Shown here: piece after piece, positions 8,603 through 16,647 of the stretch
Layout of the letters: the number at the start of each line of letters is the position of its first letter
How positions within the stretch are numbered: position 1 is the stretch's first letter
Assembly (NCBI GenBank): GCA_019115785.1
Contig: DXCX01000049.1
Location: 1 to 34,124 of the forward strand
Reading direction: 5' to 3'
Origin: Candidatus Intestinimonas merdavium
GTDB lineage: Bacteria > Bacillota > Clostridia > Oscillospirales > Oscillospiraceae
DNA: 34,124 bases
Notes under the pieces: generated by a model
The model's database searches: none
The model's input: only the letters and a program-made list of their open reading frames with translations
What the model was told of the DNA's origin: nothing
Program-made: the position numbers and the translations under genes

Positions 8603-11600
8603 CTATGCGTTGACTTTTTTTCGATGGTGACCCTTTAAAAACAGAAGGAGGACCAGGGCGGCACCGCCTGCCCCGGCGGCCAGGACCCAGCCTTGAATAC
8701 CAGGGGAGGTGTGGTCCAACAGCATGACCTGGCCTTGAAGGGGGGCCTCCAATACCAGGTAGCTGCCGTCGGTCCGGCTTTCCGCCAGCTGCCAGACTCC
8801 GTCCACCAGCACTGCCGCGGCGGGGCGGTCCACGTCCTGGGCCCGGAGCCGCAGAGTGACGGAGTCGGCGTCACAGCCCGTCACAGTGTAGGCGTAGGCG
8901 GCTACTGGGGCGTAGCCGGACAGCGGGCTGTCGGGCAGGGAGAGAACTTGGGTGGTCAGGGCGGCGTCAGGGGAGAAGGTGCCCTGGGCCAGCAGATTGG
9001 GGATGGGCTCCCCGGAGGAGAGGGTGGTGACAGGGGAGGAGAAGGAGATCTCCAGTACCATGGACCGCCGCAGGTTCTGGGTAGGGAAGTCGGGCCAGAC
9101 GCCGAATTCACCATCCTTGGCCGGTGCCGCGGGCACCTTGGAGAGGTCCAGGTCGCCGCCATACTCGAAGGGGAGCTCCGCTACGGTCCGACCGTCTACG
9201 ACAAAGGTATAGGAGAAGGTGAGAAAATCGGCGGGGATGCCGGAGAGTTGGGAGAAGGAGGCGAAGTCCAGCCCCTGGGCGGCCTCAGCCACATCCACTC
9301 CGTCCAGACCGAGCAGGTCCTCCAGCAGGTAGCGGTTGCCGGTAAGGGTGCCGTCGCTCTCGCCGGTGATGGCCCCCAGGGCCTCCCCGTCACTGTCACA
9401 GCGTACCATGACCCGGCAGTCGGTGAGATCGCCGCCCAGGCCGGTGACGCCGCCCAGCCAGCTGCCGCCGGTGAGGTCCACCAGGGCGGCACACCGGGTC
9501 ACGGCCCCCTTGGTCTGGCCGGCGATACCGCCGCAGTAGTCGGTACCGGTCTCCACAGTGCCCCGGGCGGCGCAGTCCAGAATGGCCCCCGCCTCGCACC
9601 GGCCGGCGATGCCGCCGGCACAGTCATTCCGAGTGGTAACGGCACCGTCAAAACGGCAGTCCCGGACCACAGCCCGAAGGGTGGCGTAGACGTCGGTGAG
9701 GAGCTCCATGTCCTCCAGGGTGAAGGTCTCTTCCGGGTCAGACTCCAGCTCGGTGGCCACGGTGCCCACAATGCCGCCTGTGTTGGAGTCCCCGTCCACC
9801 TTGGCGGAGACAGTACAGCCCCGAATCAGACCGGGGCCCTCGGTGACCTCCTCAGCCAGATCGGAGATGGTCAGCTCGGGGTCCTGTCCCAGTTCGTAGA
9901 TGGCCCGGCGCACCCGCTCCAGAGAGTCAATGATCTGCGAGGCAGTGGTGTGGAGGGCTTCGTTGTCGGTCCCCGCCGCCTGGGTGATCTGGTTAACCTG
10001 GCTGCGTATGATGGTGAGCTGGGCATCGATGTCGTCGGCGGCGGACTGGCTTTTGGCGCCCAGGGTGTCGGTATAGATTTTCACAAGCGAGCGGATCTGG
10101 TCACAGCCGGTCCCCACCGTGTCCAGATCCCCTGAGACCTGGCTGGAAAAGCGGTCGGAGGCGTCCAGCAGATGGTCAGCGGCGTCAAAGAGGTGGTCGG
10201 CGGCCAGGTTGGCCTGCTCCCGGGCGGTGTTGAACTCCGCAGAGGTCTCATCGCTGATGGTGTTCCACTGGTGGGTGAGGTCGGCAACCAGGTCGGAGAT
10301 GGCGGCAGCAGCGGTGCCGATGTCGCGCACATGGCCTCTGGGGTTTAGAGAGGGAGGTGAGAGGCCCAGGGCGCCCCCAAAGTCTCCGTCTCCCACCGCC
10401 TGACCCACGTCGTGAACATAGAACTTGAGGTCTTGCAGTTCCTGATCCATCTGACCAAAGGCGTTCTGGATGCTGACCCCCTGCCGGTGGATGTCGCTGG
10501 CAGTGGTATCCAGGGCCTCAATGGCCTGGGAGAGCCCCTGTTCCGTACTGGAGAGCATGTGATCCATGGCCACACGGAAGTTGTCGGTCTCCTTGAGGAG
10601 AGTGTCCAGGTCGTCGTTGACGGTGTACAGGAAGTCGTCGGTGTTCTCACTCAGGCGGTCCAGGGCGTCACTGATATCCTGGGTATAGCCGTAGAGCTGG
10701 TCGGACATGGCCTGGAAGTCCTGGTGCCCCTCTGTGCCGGCGTTGTGGGCACGGTCCTGGATCTGGCCCATGGCATCTTCAATGACCTGGGCATCGTCCA
10801 GCCCACGGGCGGTGATGTCGTTGACCTGGTCCACAAAGGTGCCCATCTGGTCAAAGAGGAGGGCCAGACTGTCATTGATCTGGTCCAGCGGGGTGGGACC
10901 GTAGGTGAGCTGTGTGTTGGGCTCAAACTGGCCGGCGATGCCGCCCACGTCCTTGCGGCCCTGGACGGCCCCGGTGTTGGTACAGTTCAGGACACTCCCG
11001 GACTGGAGTCCCACGATGCCGCCTATGTTGTAGCCCAGGTGGATGTAGCCCACGGCGCCGGCGTTGCGGCAGCCCTGGATGGTGCCCCGGGAGAGGCCGG
11101 CAATGCCCCCCACGCTGGTGGGCGGGTCCTGGTCGGCGGCGGTGTTGATCTCGCCGCTGTTGGCGCAGTTTTGAAGGGAGCCCAGGTTTTGTCCGGCGAT
11201 GCCGCCGGTATTGGTGGCGCCGGAGACAGCGGCAGTGCTGACACAGTCGGTCAGAGTTCCGCTCTCGCCATTGAGGCCCACCAGTCCCCCCACATCCTGA
11301 ACACCGGTGGCGGCGCCATTGGCGGTGCAGCCGCGAACGGCGCCGTAGTTCTCACCCGCCAGCAGGCCTACCTGGCCGGCGGTGCCGCCGGGGGCCACGG
11401 CCCCTTCCACAGTGAGGTCCTCCACCACCGCGGTCTCAGTGAGGGTACGAAAGAGTCCCATGCGGGAGCCCTTCTGGGTGAGGGAGAAGCCCTGGATGGT
11501 GTGGCCGTTGCCCAGAAAGGTGCCCTGAAAGATGGGGATGGCGGTGAAGCCGCTGCCGCTCAGGTCGATGTCGGCGTCCAGGGACACGGTGAGGCCCTGG

Positions 11601-11755
11601 GACCAGGTATCCCGGGTACAGTTTTGGGCGAAGTCCAGAAAGTCCTCCCGGCTGCGGATGACCAGGTCGGGGCCCGCCGCCAGGGCCGGAAAGAGCTGAC
11701 CGGAGAGGAGGGCCCCCGCCAGCAGCAGGGCGGCAAGTCGTTTCAGCTGTCTCAT
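8603..11755 (-). CDS. Secreted, membrane-anchored GLUG-repeat/coiled-coil surface protein
   Basis: A 1050-residue protein of unknown function. It begins with a signal peptide (MRQLKRLAALLLAGALL, cleavage near ALAAG). Residues about 95-275 are GLUG-like beta-helix rungs (VGGLVGLNG, TGGIAGQNLGS, VGGIAGLSRG, IGGIVGLQSGS, VGGIAGQFE). Residues about 285-640 are a long helical, coiled-coil-prone stretch rich in D/Q/N and aliphatic residues. A second GLUG block follows (about 650-800: TGGIVGTV, AGGIAGRCEAG, CGGIAGQTKG, LGGVTGLGG), then a beta-rich domain (about 830-1010), one transmembrane helix (about 1023-1041) and the basic tail KGHHRKKVNA. The ATG overlaps the stop of the upstream MMPL gene as ATGA, with GGAGGAGG before it, so translation is probably coupled. 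GLUG repeats are known from adhesins and IgA-protease-like proteins; here the operon context suggests a role with the exporter, which is inference. Confidence 0.85.
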   Translation of the reverse strand: MRQLKRLAALLLAGALLSGQLFPALAAGPDLVIRSREDFLDFAQNCTRDTWSQGLTVSLDADIDLSGSGFTAIPIFQGTFLGNGHTIQGFSLTQKGSRMGLFRTLTETAVVEDLTVEGAVAPGGTAGQVGLLAGENYGAVRGCTANGAATGVQDVGGLVGLNGESGTLTDCVSTAAVSGATNTGGIAGQNLGSLQNCANSGEINTAADQDPPTSVGGIAGLSRGTIQGCRNAGAVGYIHLGYNIGGIVGLQSGSVLNCTNTGAVQGRKDVGGIAGQFEPNTQLTYGPTPLDQINDSLALLFDQMGTFVDQVNDITARGLDDAQVIEDAMGQIQDRAHNAGTEGHQDFQAMSDQLYGYTQDISDALDRLSENTDDFLYTVNDDLDTLLKETDNFRVAMDHMLSSTEQGLSQAIEALDTTASDIHRQGVSIQNAFGQMDQELQDLKFYVHDVGQAVGDGDFGGALGLSPPSLNPRGHVRDIGTAAAAISDLVADLTHQWNTISDETSAEFNTAREQANLAADHLFDAADHLLDASDRFSSQVSGDLDTVGTGCDQIRSLVKIYTDTLGAKSQSAADDIDAQLTIIRSQVNQITQAAGTDNEALHTTASQIIDSLERVRRAIYELGQDPELTISDLAEEVTEGPGLIRGCTVSAKVDGDSNTGGIVGTVATELESDPEETFTLEDMELLTDVYATLRAVVRDCRFDGAVTTRNDCAGGIAGRCEAGAILDCAARGTVETGTDYCGGIAGQTKGAVTRCAALVDLTGGSWLGGVTGLGGDLTDCRVMVRCDSDGEALGAITGESDGTLTGNRYLLEDLLGLDGVDVAEAAQGLDFASFSQLSGIPADFLTFSYTFVVDGRTVAELPFEYGGDLDLSKVPAAPAKDGEFGVWPDFPTQNLRRSMVLEISFSSPVTTLSSGEPIPNLLAQGTFSPDAALTTQVLSLPDSPLSGYAPVAAYAYTVTGCDADSVTLRLRAQDVDRPAAAVLVDGVWQLAESRTDGSYLVLEAPLQGQVMLLDHTSPGIQGWVLAAGAGGAALVLLLFLKGHHRKKVNA

Positions 11756-14196
11756 GTCTCATCCTCCTCCTGGGAGCGGTCCAGCTCCTGATATTTGCTC
11801 TCGATGAGGGCGTCCACACTGCCGTGGATGACACCCTTGAACTCGCCGTCCACAAAGCCGGCTACATGGCCCCGGACGTGGCCGTCCAGGCGCATGGTGC
11901 CCTGGTTGAAGCGCTGCTTCCGGTCCCGGTTGAGGGTGATGGCGGTGCGCTCAATGAGGAGGTCTCCCAGTACAAGCATCTGGGGCAGCACGGTCATCAC
12001 CAGGAAAATGGAGGTGACGGTGCCCCGGCCGAGCGCCTGGCCCACAGAGCCGATGGTGGCGTCGGTGGAGATGCCGCCGATGAGGAAGCCCGCCACGGCC
12101 ATGATGGTGCCCGAGGTGAGCACGGTGGGGAAGCTCTGACTCAGAGAGGCCACGGCGGCCTCCCTGTGACCCATGGACGCCTTGAGCTCTAAGTAACGGT
12201 TGGTGATGACGATGGCGTAGTCGATGGTGGCCCCCATCTGGATGGAGCTCACCACCAGATAGCTCAGGAAAAAGAGGTTGGTGTCGGTGAGCACCGGGAC
12301 GGAAAAGTTGATCCAGATGGAGCCCTGGATGGTCAGCACCAGCAAAACGGGCAGGCCGGCGGACTTAAAGGTAAAGAGGAGGATGACCATGACGAAGAGG
12401 GCGGTGAGCACACTGATCTTCAGATTGTCCCCTGAGAAGGAGCTGGCCAGATCGAAGGCGTTGGTGGAGTTGCCCACCAGGATGACGTCCTCCCCGTACT
12501 GGGCCTGGGCGATGGCCCTGATCTGGTCCAGGAGGGCATAGGTCTCCTCCCCCTCAGTGGGAATGTCGGCCACAAAGACCAGTCGGGACCAGTTTTCTCC
12601 CCGAAGCTGCTTCAGGCCCAGGTCCAGCTCGGTCCGGAGGTCCTCCACCTTCTGGTCCTGGTCGGCGGTGAGGTCCACCACGCCCTTGTCCTTCTGCTCC
12701 AGCAGGAACTCAAAGATGTCGATGAGAGGAACGGCGTAGTCGTCGGGGTTCTGGAAGATGGCGCCGTACTCCTCCACGCTCAGGCCGTAGGCCTGGTAGA
12801 GGAGGCGGCAGAGCTCCACGTCCACCCCGGCAAGCTCCGAAAATTGTCGGGGGGTGAGGGCGTCGGTGAGCACCCGTCCATCCTCCACCTCAATGTTGGC
12901 AAGGCCGGTGGCCGAGGTGACCGGCCCCAAGGCCTCCACCTGCCGCAGGACGGTCTTCTCCTTGTCGTAGTCGCCCCGGGGAACCAGTACGGCGATGGTG
13001 TTCTTCTTGCCAAAGGTGTCGGTGACCTTCTCGTCGGCGATGCGCCAGTCGGGCTTGTTGTCGAAGTCGGCATCGTTGGTGTCGAAGACGTACTCACACC
13101 GGCCGGAGAGGACGGCTCCCGCCACCAGTACCACCAGGAAGATAGGGGGGAGGACGTAGCGGAGCTTGAGTACCCCCCGGCCCCAGAAGTCAATGCTGGG
13201 CACCAGGTTTTTATGGCGTGTGGCCTCGATGGGGCGGCTGAAGAGCATGAGCAGGCCCGGCATGAGCAGGAAGACGCAGAGCATGCTGCACACGATGCCC
13301 TTGGCCAGAACGATGCCCATGTCGAAGCCGATGCGCAGCTGCATGAGCATGAGGGCCACAAGGCCGGAGATGGTGGTGAGGCTGGAGGAGGAGATCTCCA
13401 CAATGGCCTTGCTCAGGGCGGCAATGTCGGCCTCCCGGGGGTCCAGTCCGTTGTCCCGCTCCTCCATATACCTGTGACAGAAGATAATGGCGTAGTCGAT
13501 GGCCAGGGCCAGCTGGAGCACCACGGCAATGGAATTGGTAATAAAGGAGATGGTGCCAAAGATGAAGTTGGTGCCCATGTTGAGCACCGCCGCCGTGGCG
13601 AAGACAATGAGGTAAACGGGTACCTCCATGTAGCTCTTAGAGGTAAAGAGGAGGACCACCACGATGACGGCGGCGGCAATGAGGAGGATGACCGTCATCT
13701 CCTTTTGGAGGCTGGCCGACTCATCACGGCCCACCTGGGTGGAGACGGAGACATCATAGCCCGCCAGGGCGTCCTGGGCGGCCTGAAGAGCGGTCACCGC
13801 CGCCGGGTCGTCCTCAGGGGCGTCAAAGGTGACGGAAAAGAGGGCGGCGGAGTCGTGGTAATGGTCATCCGTCTCATCAAAGACGACACCTGAAATGCCG
13901 GGCAGGATCTCCAGCTTGTGAGAGAGCTCCCAGGCGGTGTCCAGGGGGATGTTGGAGACCATGAGGTCGGCGGTCCCCAGGGTGACGAACTCCTCGTCCA
14001 TGAGGGTGAGGCCCCGCCGGGTCTCGGTGTCGTCGGGGAGGTAGGAGGTGATGTCGTTGTTGATCTCCACCTTGTTGATGGAGGCAGCGCAGAAAAGGAA
14101 GGCCGCCAGAAAGATGAGGTAGAAGGCCTTCCGTTTGTCCACAATAAAGCGGGCGAGCTTGGTCATCAGGGTTTCCGTGTGTTTTTCCTGGTCCAT
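11752..14196 (-). CDS. MMPL/RND-superfamily transporter
   Basis: An 814-residue export-type permease of the MMPL (RND) superfamily, whose members move lipids, glycoconjugates or drugs using the proton gradient. The RND layout is plain: TM1 (about 24-40), an extracytoplasmic loop with the family pattern NNDITSYLPDDTETRRG, five further helices with the D-Y dyad in LALAIDYAIIFCHRYMEE (D about 234), a second extracytoplasmic loop (about 375-590), then the second half with QMGATIDYAIVITNRYLE. Paired acidic residues in TM4/TM10 are known to carry protons in this superfamily. The last about 55 residues form a hydrophilic tail (below, findings). RBS AGGAGG precedes ATG 14196. It lies 15 nt after the TetR gene and overlaps the GLUG gene, forming one operon. 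The substrate is unknown. Confidence 0.92.
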   Translation of the reverse strand: MDQEKHTETLMTKLARFIVDKRKAFYLIFLAAFLFCAASINKVEINNDITSYLPDDTETRRGLTLMDEEFVTLGTADLMVSNIPLDTAWELSHKLEILPGISGVVFDETDDHYHDSAALFSVTFDAPEDDPAAVTALQAAQDALAGYDVSVSTQVGRDESASLQKEMTVILLIAAAVIVVVLLFTSKSYMEVPVYLIVFATAAVLNMGTNFIFGTISFITNSIAVVLQLALAIDYAIIFCHRYMEERDNGLDPREADIAALSKAIVEISSSSLTTISGLVALMLMQLRIGFDMGIVLAKGIVCSMLCVFLLMPGLLMLFSRPIEATRHKNLVPSIDFWGRGVLKLRYVLPPIFLVVLVAGAVLSGRCEYVFDTNDADFDNKPDWRIADEKVTDTFGKKNTIAVLVPRGDYDKEKTVLRQVEALGPVTSATGLANIEVEDGRVLTDALTPRQFSELAGVDVELCRLLYQAYGLSVEEYGAIFQNPDDYAVPLIDIFEFLLEQKDKGVVDLTADQDQKVEDLRTELDLGLKQLRGENWSRLVFVADIPTEGEETYALLDQIRAIAQAQYGEDVILVGNSTNAFDLASSFSGDNLKISVLTALFVMVILLFTFKSAGLPVLLVLTIQGSIWINFSVPVLTDTNLFFLSYLVVSSIQMGATIDYAIVITNRYLELKASMGHREAAVASLSQSFPTVLTSGTIMAVAGFLIGGISTDATIGSVGQALGRGTVTSIFLVMTVLPQMLVLGDLLIERTAITLNRDRKQRFNQGTMRLDGHVRGHVAGFVDGEFKGVIHGSVDALIESKYQELDRSQEEDET

Positions 14197-14211
14197 GAGG
14201 GATCCTCCTGG

Positions 14212-14787
14212 TCAAAGGGCGGGGATGAAGCGCTCCAGATGGGAGAGGAGACACTCCTCGGAGACGGGTTCTTCGCTGTCCAGCCACCAGCGCAGCAAAG
14301 CCAGCATGGCGCCGGTATAGAACCGGGCGGTGATCCGGGGGTCGGAGTCGGGTACGGTGGCGTGGAACCGGGGGTGAGAGAGCAGACGGCACAGGTCCTC
14401 TGCCGTCTGGTCCTCCAGCACATGGGCGTCCACGTCGGCGCCGCTGTGCAGGCAGGCCCTATAAAGGTCCCGCCTGGACTGGAAAAAGTCCAGCACATTC
14501 CGGGCGGCGGTGAGAAAGTAGTCCCGGGCCTCCCCCGACCAGTCCCGGGGCAGACAGGCCTCCACACACCGGCGCTCCACCCCCAGCAGCAGATAGCGCA
14601 GCAGCTCCTGCTTGTCGTTGAAGTGGGCGTAAAAGGTGGTGCGGTGGACCATGGCCCGCTGGCAGATGTCGGTGACGGAGAGGCTCTGATAGGGCCGCTC
14701 TACCAGGAGCTCCTCCAGGGCCTTCACCAGGGACTGCCGGGTGCGGCGCTGCCGTAGGTCCAGATTCTCTTCTTCCCCGTGTGTCAT
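14212..14787 (-). CDS. TetR/AcrR family regulator of the MMPL-GLUG operon
   Basis: A 191-residue one-component regulator. The N-terminal DNA-binding domain shows RQRRTRQSLVKALEELL, then the helix-turn-helix LSVTDICQRAMVHRTTFYAHF and KQELLRYLL, the classic TetR pattern; the remainder is a helical ligand/dimer domain. I start at ATG 14787 because GGAGGT lies 6 nt before it; the ATG two codons earlier touches the same ribosome site. It is the first gene of a leftward operon with the MMPL exporter and the GLUG protein, and a perfect 18-bp palindrome lies between the promoter and this gene, so it very likely represses its own operon until an effector, perhaps the exported compound, binds. Confidence 0.9.
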   Translation of the reverse strand: MTHGEEENLDLRQRRTRQSLVKALEELLVERPYQSLSVTDICQRAMVHRTTFYAHFNDKQELLRYLLLGVERRCVEACLPRDWSGEARDYFLTAARNVLDFFQSRRDLYRACLHSGADVDAHVLEDQTAEDLCRLLSHPRFHATVPDSDPRITARFYTGAMLALLRWWLDSEEPVSEECLLSHLERFIPAL

Positions 14788-14810
14788 GTACATACCTCCA
14801 ATCGCTTCCT

Positions 14811-14828
14811 CCGGGCGGTACCGCCCGG
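14811..14828. promoter_or_regulatory. Perfect palindrome, candidate TetR operator
   Basis: CCGGGCGGTACCGCCCGG is an uninterrupted 18-bp palindrome about 10-27 nt downstream of the predicted start point and before the TetR gene's ribosome site. Its length suits a TetR dimer. As RNA it would also form a hairpin. Confidence 0.6.
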
Positions 14829-14844
14829 CGTTGTCGTCCGCATT

Positions 14845-14873
14845 ATCATACGCCTATAAACTACAAGTGTCAA
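14845..14873 (-). promoter_or_regulatory. Promoter of the TetR-MMPL-GLUG operon
   Basis: Minus strand: TTGACA (14868-14873), 17-bp spacer, TATGAT (14845-14850); eleven of twelve positions fit the sigma-A consensus. A second small palindrome, TACATATGTA (14881-14890), lies just upstream of the -35 box. Confidence 0.8.
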
Positions 14874-14944
14874 GTTAAAATACATATGTAGACTTTAAGG
14901 ACAGAAAAGTGGGTGGGGACTGCGGAAAAAAATCGTCTGGGCGC

Positions 14945-14973
14945 TTGTAATTTCATTTCGGATGCACTACAAT
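14945..14973 (+). promoter_or_regulatory. Promoter of the peptide ABC-importer operon
   Basis: TTGTAA (14945-14950), 17-bp spacer, TACAAT (14968-14973). The predicted start is near 14980, about 75 nt before the binding-protein ATG. Confidence 0.65.
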
Positions 14974-15020
14974 AGAGCGCGACAATTTAATAATGGGAGA
15001 AGAAGTTATTTTGTTGTAAC

Positions 15021-15038
15021 GCTGTCCCCTGGGACAGC
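15021..15038 (+). promoter_or_regulatory. Leader hairpin before the ABC operon ribosome site
   Basis: GCTGTCCC-CT-GGGACAGC, an 8-bp perfect stem with a 2-nt loop, ends 2 nt before AAGGAG (15041-15046). It could be an operator or an RNA element affecting initiation; no regulator is assigned. Confidence 0.35.
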
Positions 15039-15054
15039 GGAAGGAGAATGGGCA

Positions 15055-16608
15055 ATGAAAAAACGAATTCTTGCAGTTTTCCTGGCGGCGGCCGCTCTGG
15101 CGTGTTCACTCAGCGCATGCGGAGGAGCAACGACTCAGACGAGCGCCCCCAGCGACGAAACTACGCCTTCTTCCGGGGCGCCCCACGCCAATGAACTCAA
15201 CGTGGGGATCGCTCAGGACCTGGATGATAGTCTTGACCCGTATCAGATGACGGCCGCAGGAACTAGAGAGGTTATGTTCAACGTCTTTGAAGGGCTGGTA
15301 AAGCCCGACACCAGCGGGAACTACGTCAATGCCGTCGCCTCCGACGTCTCCATTTCGGAGGATGGCTTGACCTACGTGTTCACCTTGCGTGACAACGTGG
15401 TCTTCCATAACGGCGCGACCTGTACTCCCGACGACGTGCTCTATTCCTTTGAAACCTGCGCCGCTACCTCGGTGACTTCCGCCGTGGTGGAGGCGCTTTC
15501 TGCTGTCACCAGCATGACGGCAAGCGGCAATCAGATCACCATGGTCCTGAGCGCCCCGAACAGCGATTTCCTCAGCTATGTGGCCAGCGTGTACATCGTG
15601 CCCGCCGGCTACACAGAGCAGGCCACCCAGCCTGTTGGCACCGGCCCCTTCAAGTTTGTCTCCCGCAGCGTCCAGGAGAACATCATCCTGGAGAAGCACG
15701 AGGCATACTATGGAGAGCCAGCCCATCTGGACAAGGTGACCTACAAGATCTATGAGGACAACACCGCCCTCTTTACCGCCCTGGATTCCGGGGCCCTGGA
15801 CCTGGTGGCCCACCTGACCGTGGATCAGGTGAACAACCTGAGCAACGGCTACCAGGTGCTGGAGGGGACCATGAACCTGGTGCAGGCCCTCTACCTCAAC
15901 AACGCCGTGGAGCCCTTCAACAACGAGAAGGTGCGCCAGGCCCTGTGCTACGCGGTGGATGTGGACGCCATGCTGGATCTCACGGCTGAGGGCCATGGCA
16001 CGAAGGTGGGCTCCTCCATGTATCCCGCCTTCACCAAGTACTTTGACCCCAGCCTGGCCGACGCCTACCCCTATGACGCGGAAAAGGCCAAGTCCCTGCT
16101 GGCTGAGGCGGGCTACCCAGACGGCTTCTCTTTTACCATTACGGTGCCCAGCAACTACCAGCCCCACGTGGATACCGCCACGGTGCTGGTGGAGCAGCTG
16201 GCCGCTGTGGGGGTGCAGGCCGAGATCCAGCTGGTGGACTGGAACACCTGGGTCAACGATGTCTACGGCGGGCGGAACTTCCAGTCCACCGTGGTGGGCT
16301 TCGACTCCAGCACCCTCAACGCCAGCGGCATGCTGGCCCGGTGGGTGAGCGACAACGACAAGAATATGATCAACTACAATAACCCCGATTACGATGCCGC
16401 TTACGCCGCCGCCCAGGCCACCGTGGACGACGAGGCCCAGACCGCATACTACAAAGAGTGCCTGCAGATCCTCAGCGATACGGCGGCCAACGTCTATCTC
16501 CAGGATTTGGCCGACTTTGTGGCCATGCGCCCCGATCTGGAGGGGTATGAGTTCTATCCCCTCTACGTGATCGACATGTCCAAGCTCTACTATACCGACG
16601 CCGCCTGA
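15055..16608 (+). CDS. Extracellular solute-binding lipoprotein, family 5 (peptide type)
   Basis: Substrate-binding component of an oligopeptide/dipeptide/nickel-type ABC importer, 517 residues. It has a lipoprotein signal (MKKRILAVFLAAAALACSLS, lipobox LSAC with Cys22) and a Thr/Ser-rich linker, then the family-5 pattern: NVGIAQDLDDSLDPYQ, the ADGLTYVF-like strand (SEDGLTYVFTLRDNVVFHNG), VGTGPFKF, YLNNAVEPFNNEKVRQAL and PYDAEKAKSLLAEAGYPDG. I start at ATG 15055 (AAGGAG 8 nt upstream); the frame is open 31 codons further but without signal-like sequence. It is the first gene of a five-gene operon. Family-5 proteins bind peptides, nickel, opines and some glycans, so the substrate is open; the neighbouring murein-recycling genes make a cell-wall peptide a reasonable but unproven guess. 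Confidence 0.92.
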   Translation: MKKRILAVFLAAAALACSLSACGGATTQTSAPSDETTPSSGAPHANELNVGIAQDLDDSLDPYQMTAAGTREVMFNVFEGLVKPDTSGNYVNAVASDVSISEDGLTYVFTLRDNVVFHNGATCTPDDVLYSFETCAATSVTSAVVEALSAVTSMTASGNQITMVLSAPNSDFLSYVASVYIVPAGYTEQATQPVGTGPFKFVSRSVQENIILEKHEAYYGEPAHLDKVTYKIYEDNTALFTALDSGALDLVAHLTVDQVNNLSNGYQVLEGTMNLVQALYLNNAVEPFNNEKVRQALCYAVDVDAMLDLTAEGHGTKVGSSMYPAFTKYFDPSLADAYPYDAEKAKSLLAEAGYPDGFSFTITVPSNYQPHVDTATVLVEQLAAVGVQAEIQLVDWNTWVNDVYGGRNFQSTVVGFDSSTLNASGMLARWVSDNDKNMINYNNPDYDAAYAAAQATVDDEAQTAYYKECLQILSDTAANVYLQDLADFVAMRPDLEGYEFYPLYVIDMSKLYYTDAA

Positions 16609-16647
16609 TCCCAGACGGCGCCGGACAGGCAGAAAGGAGGCGGGGAG

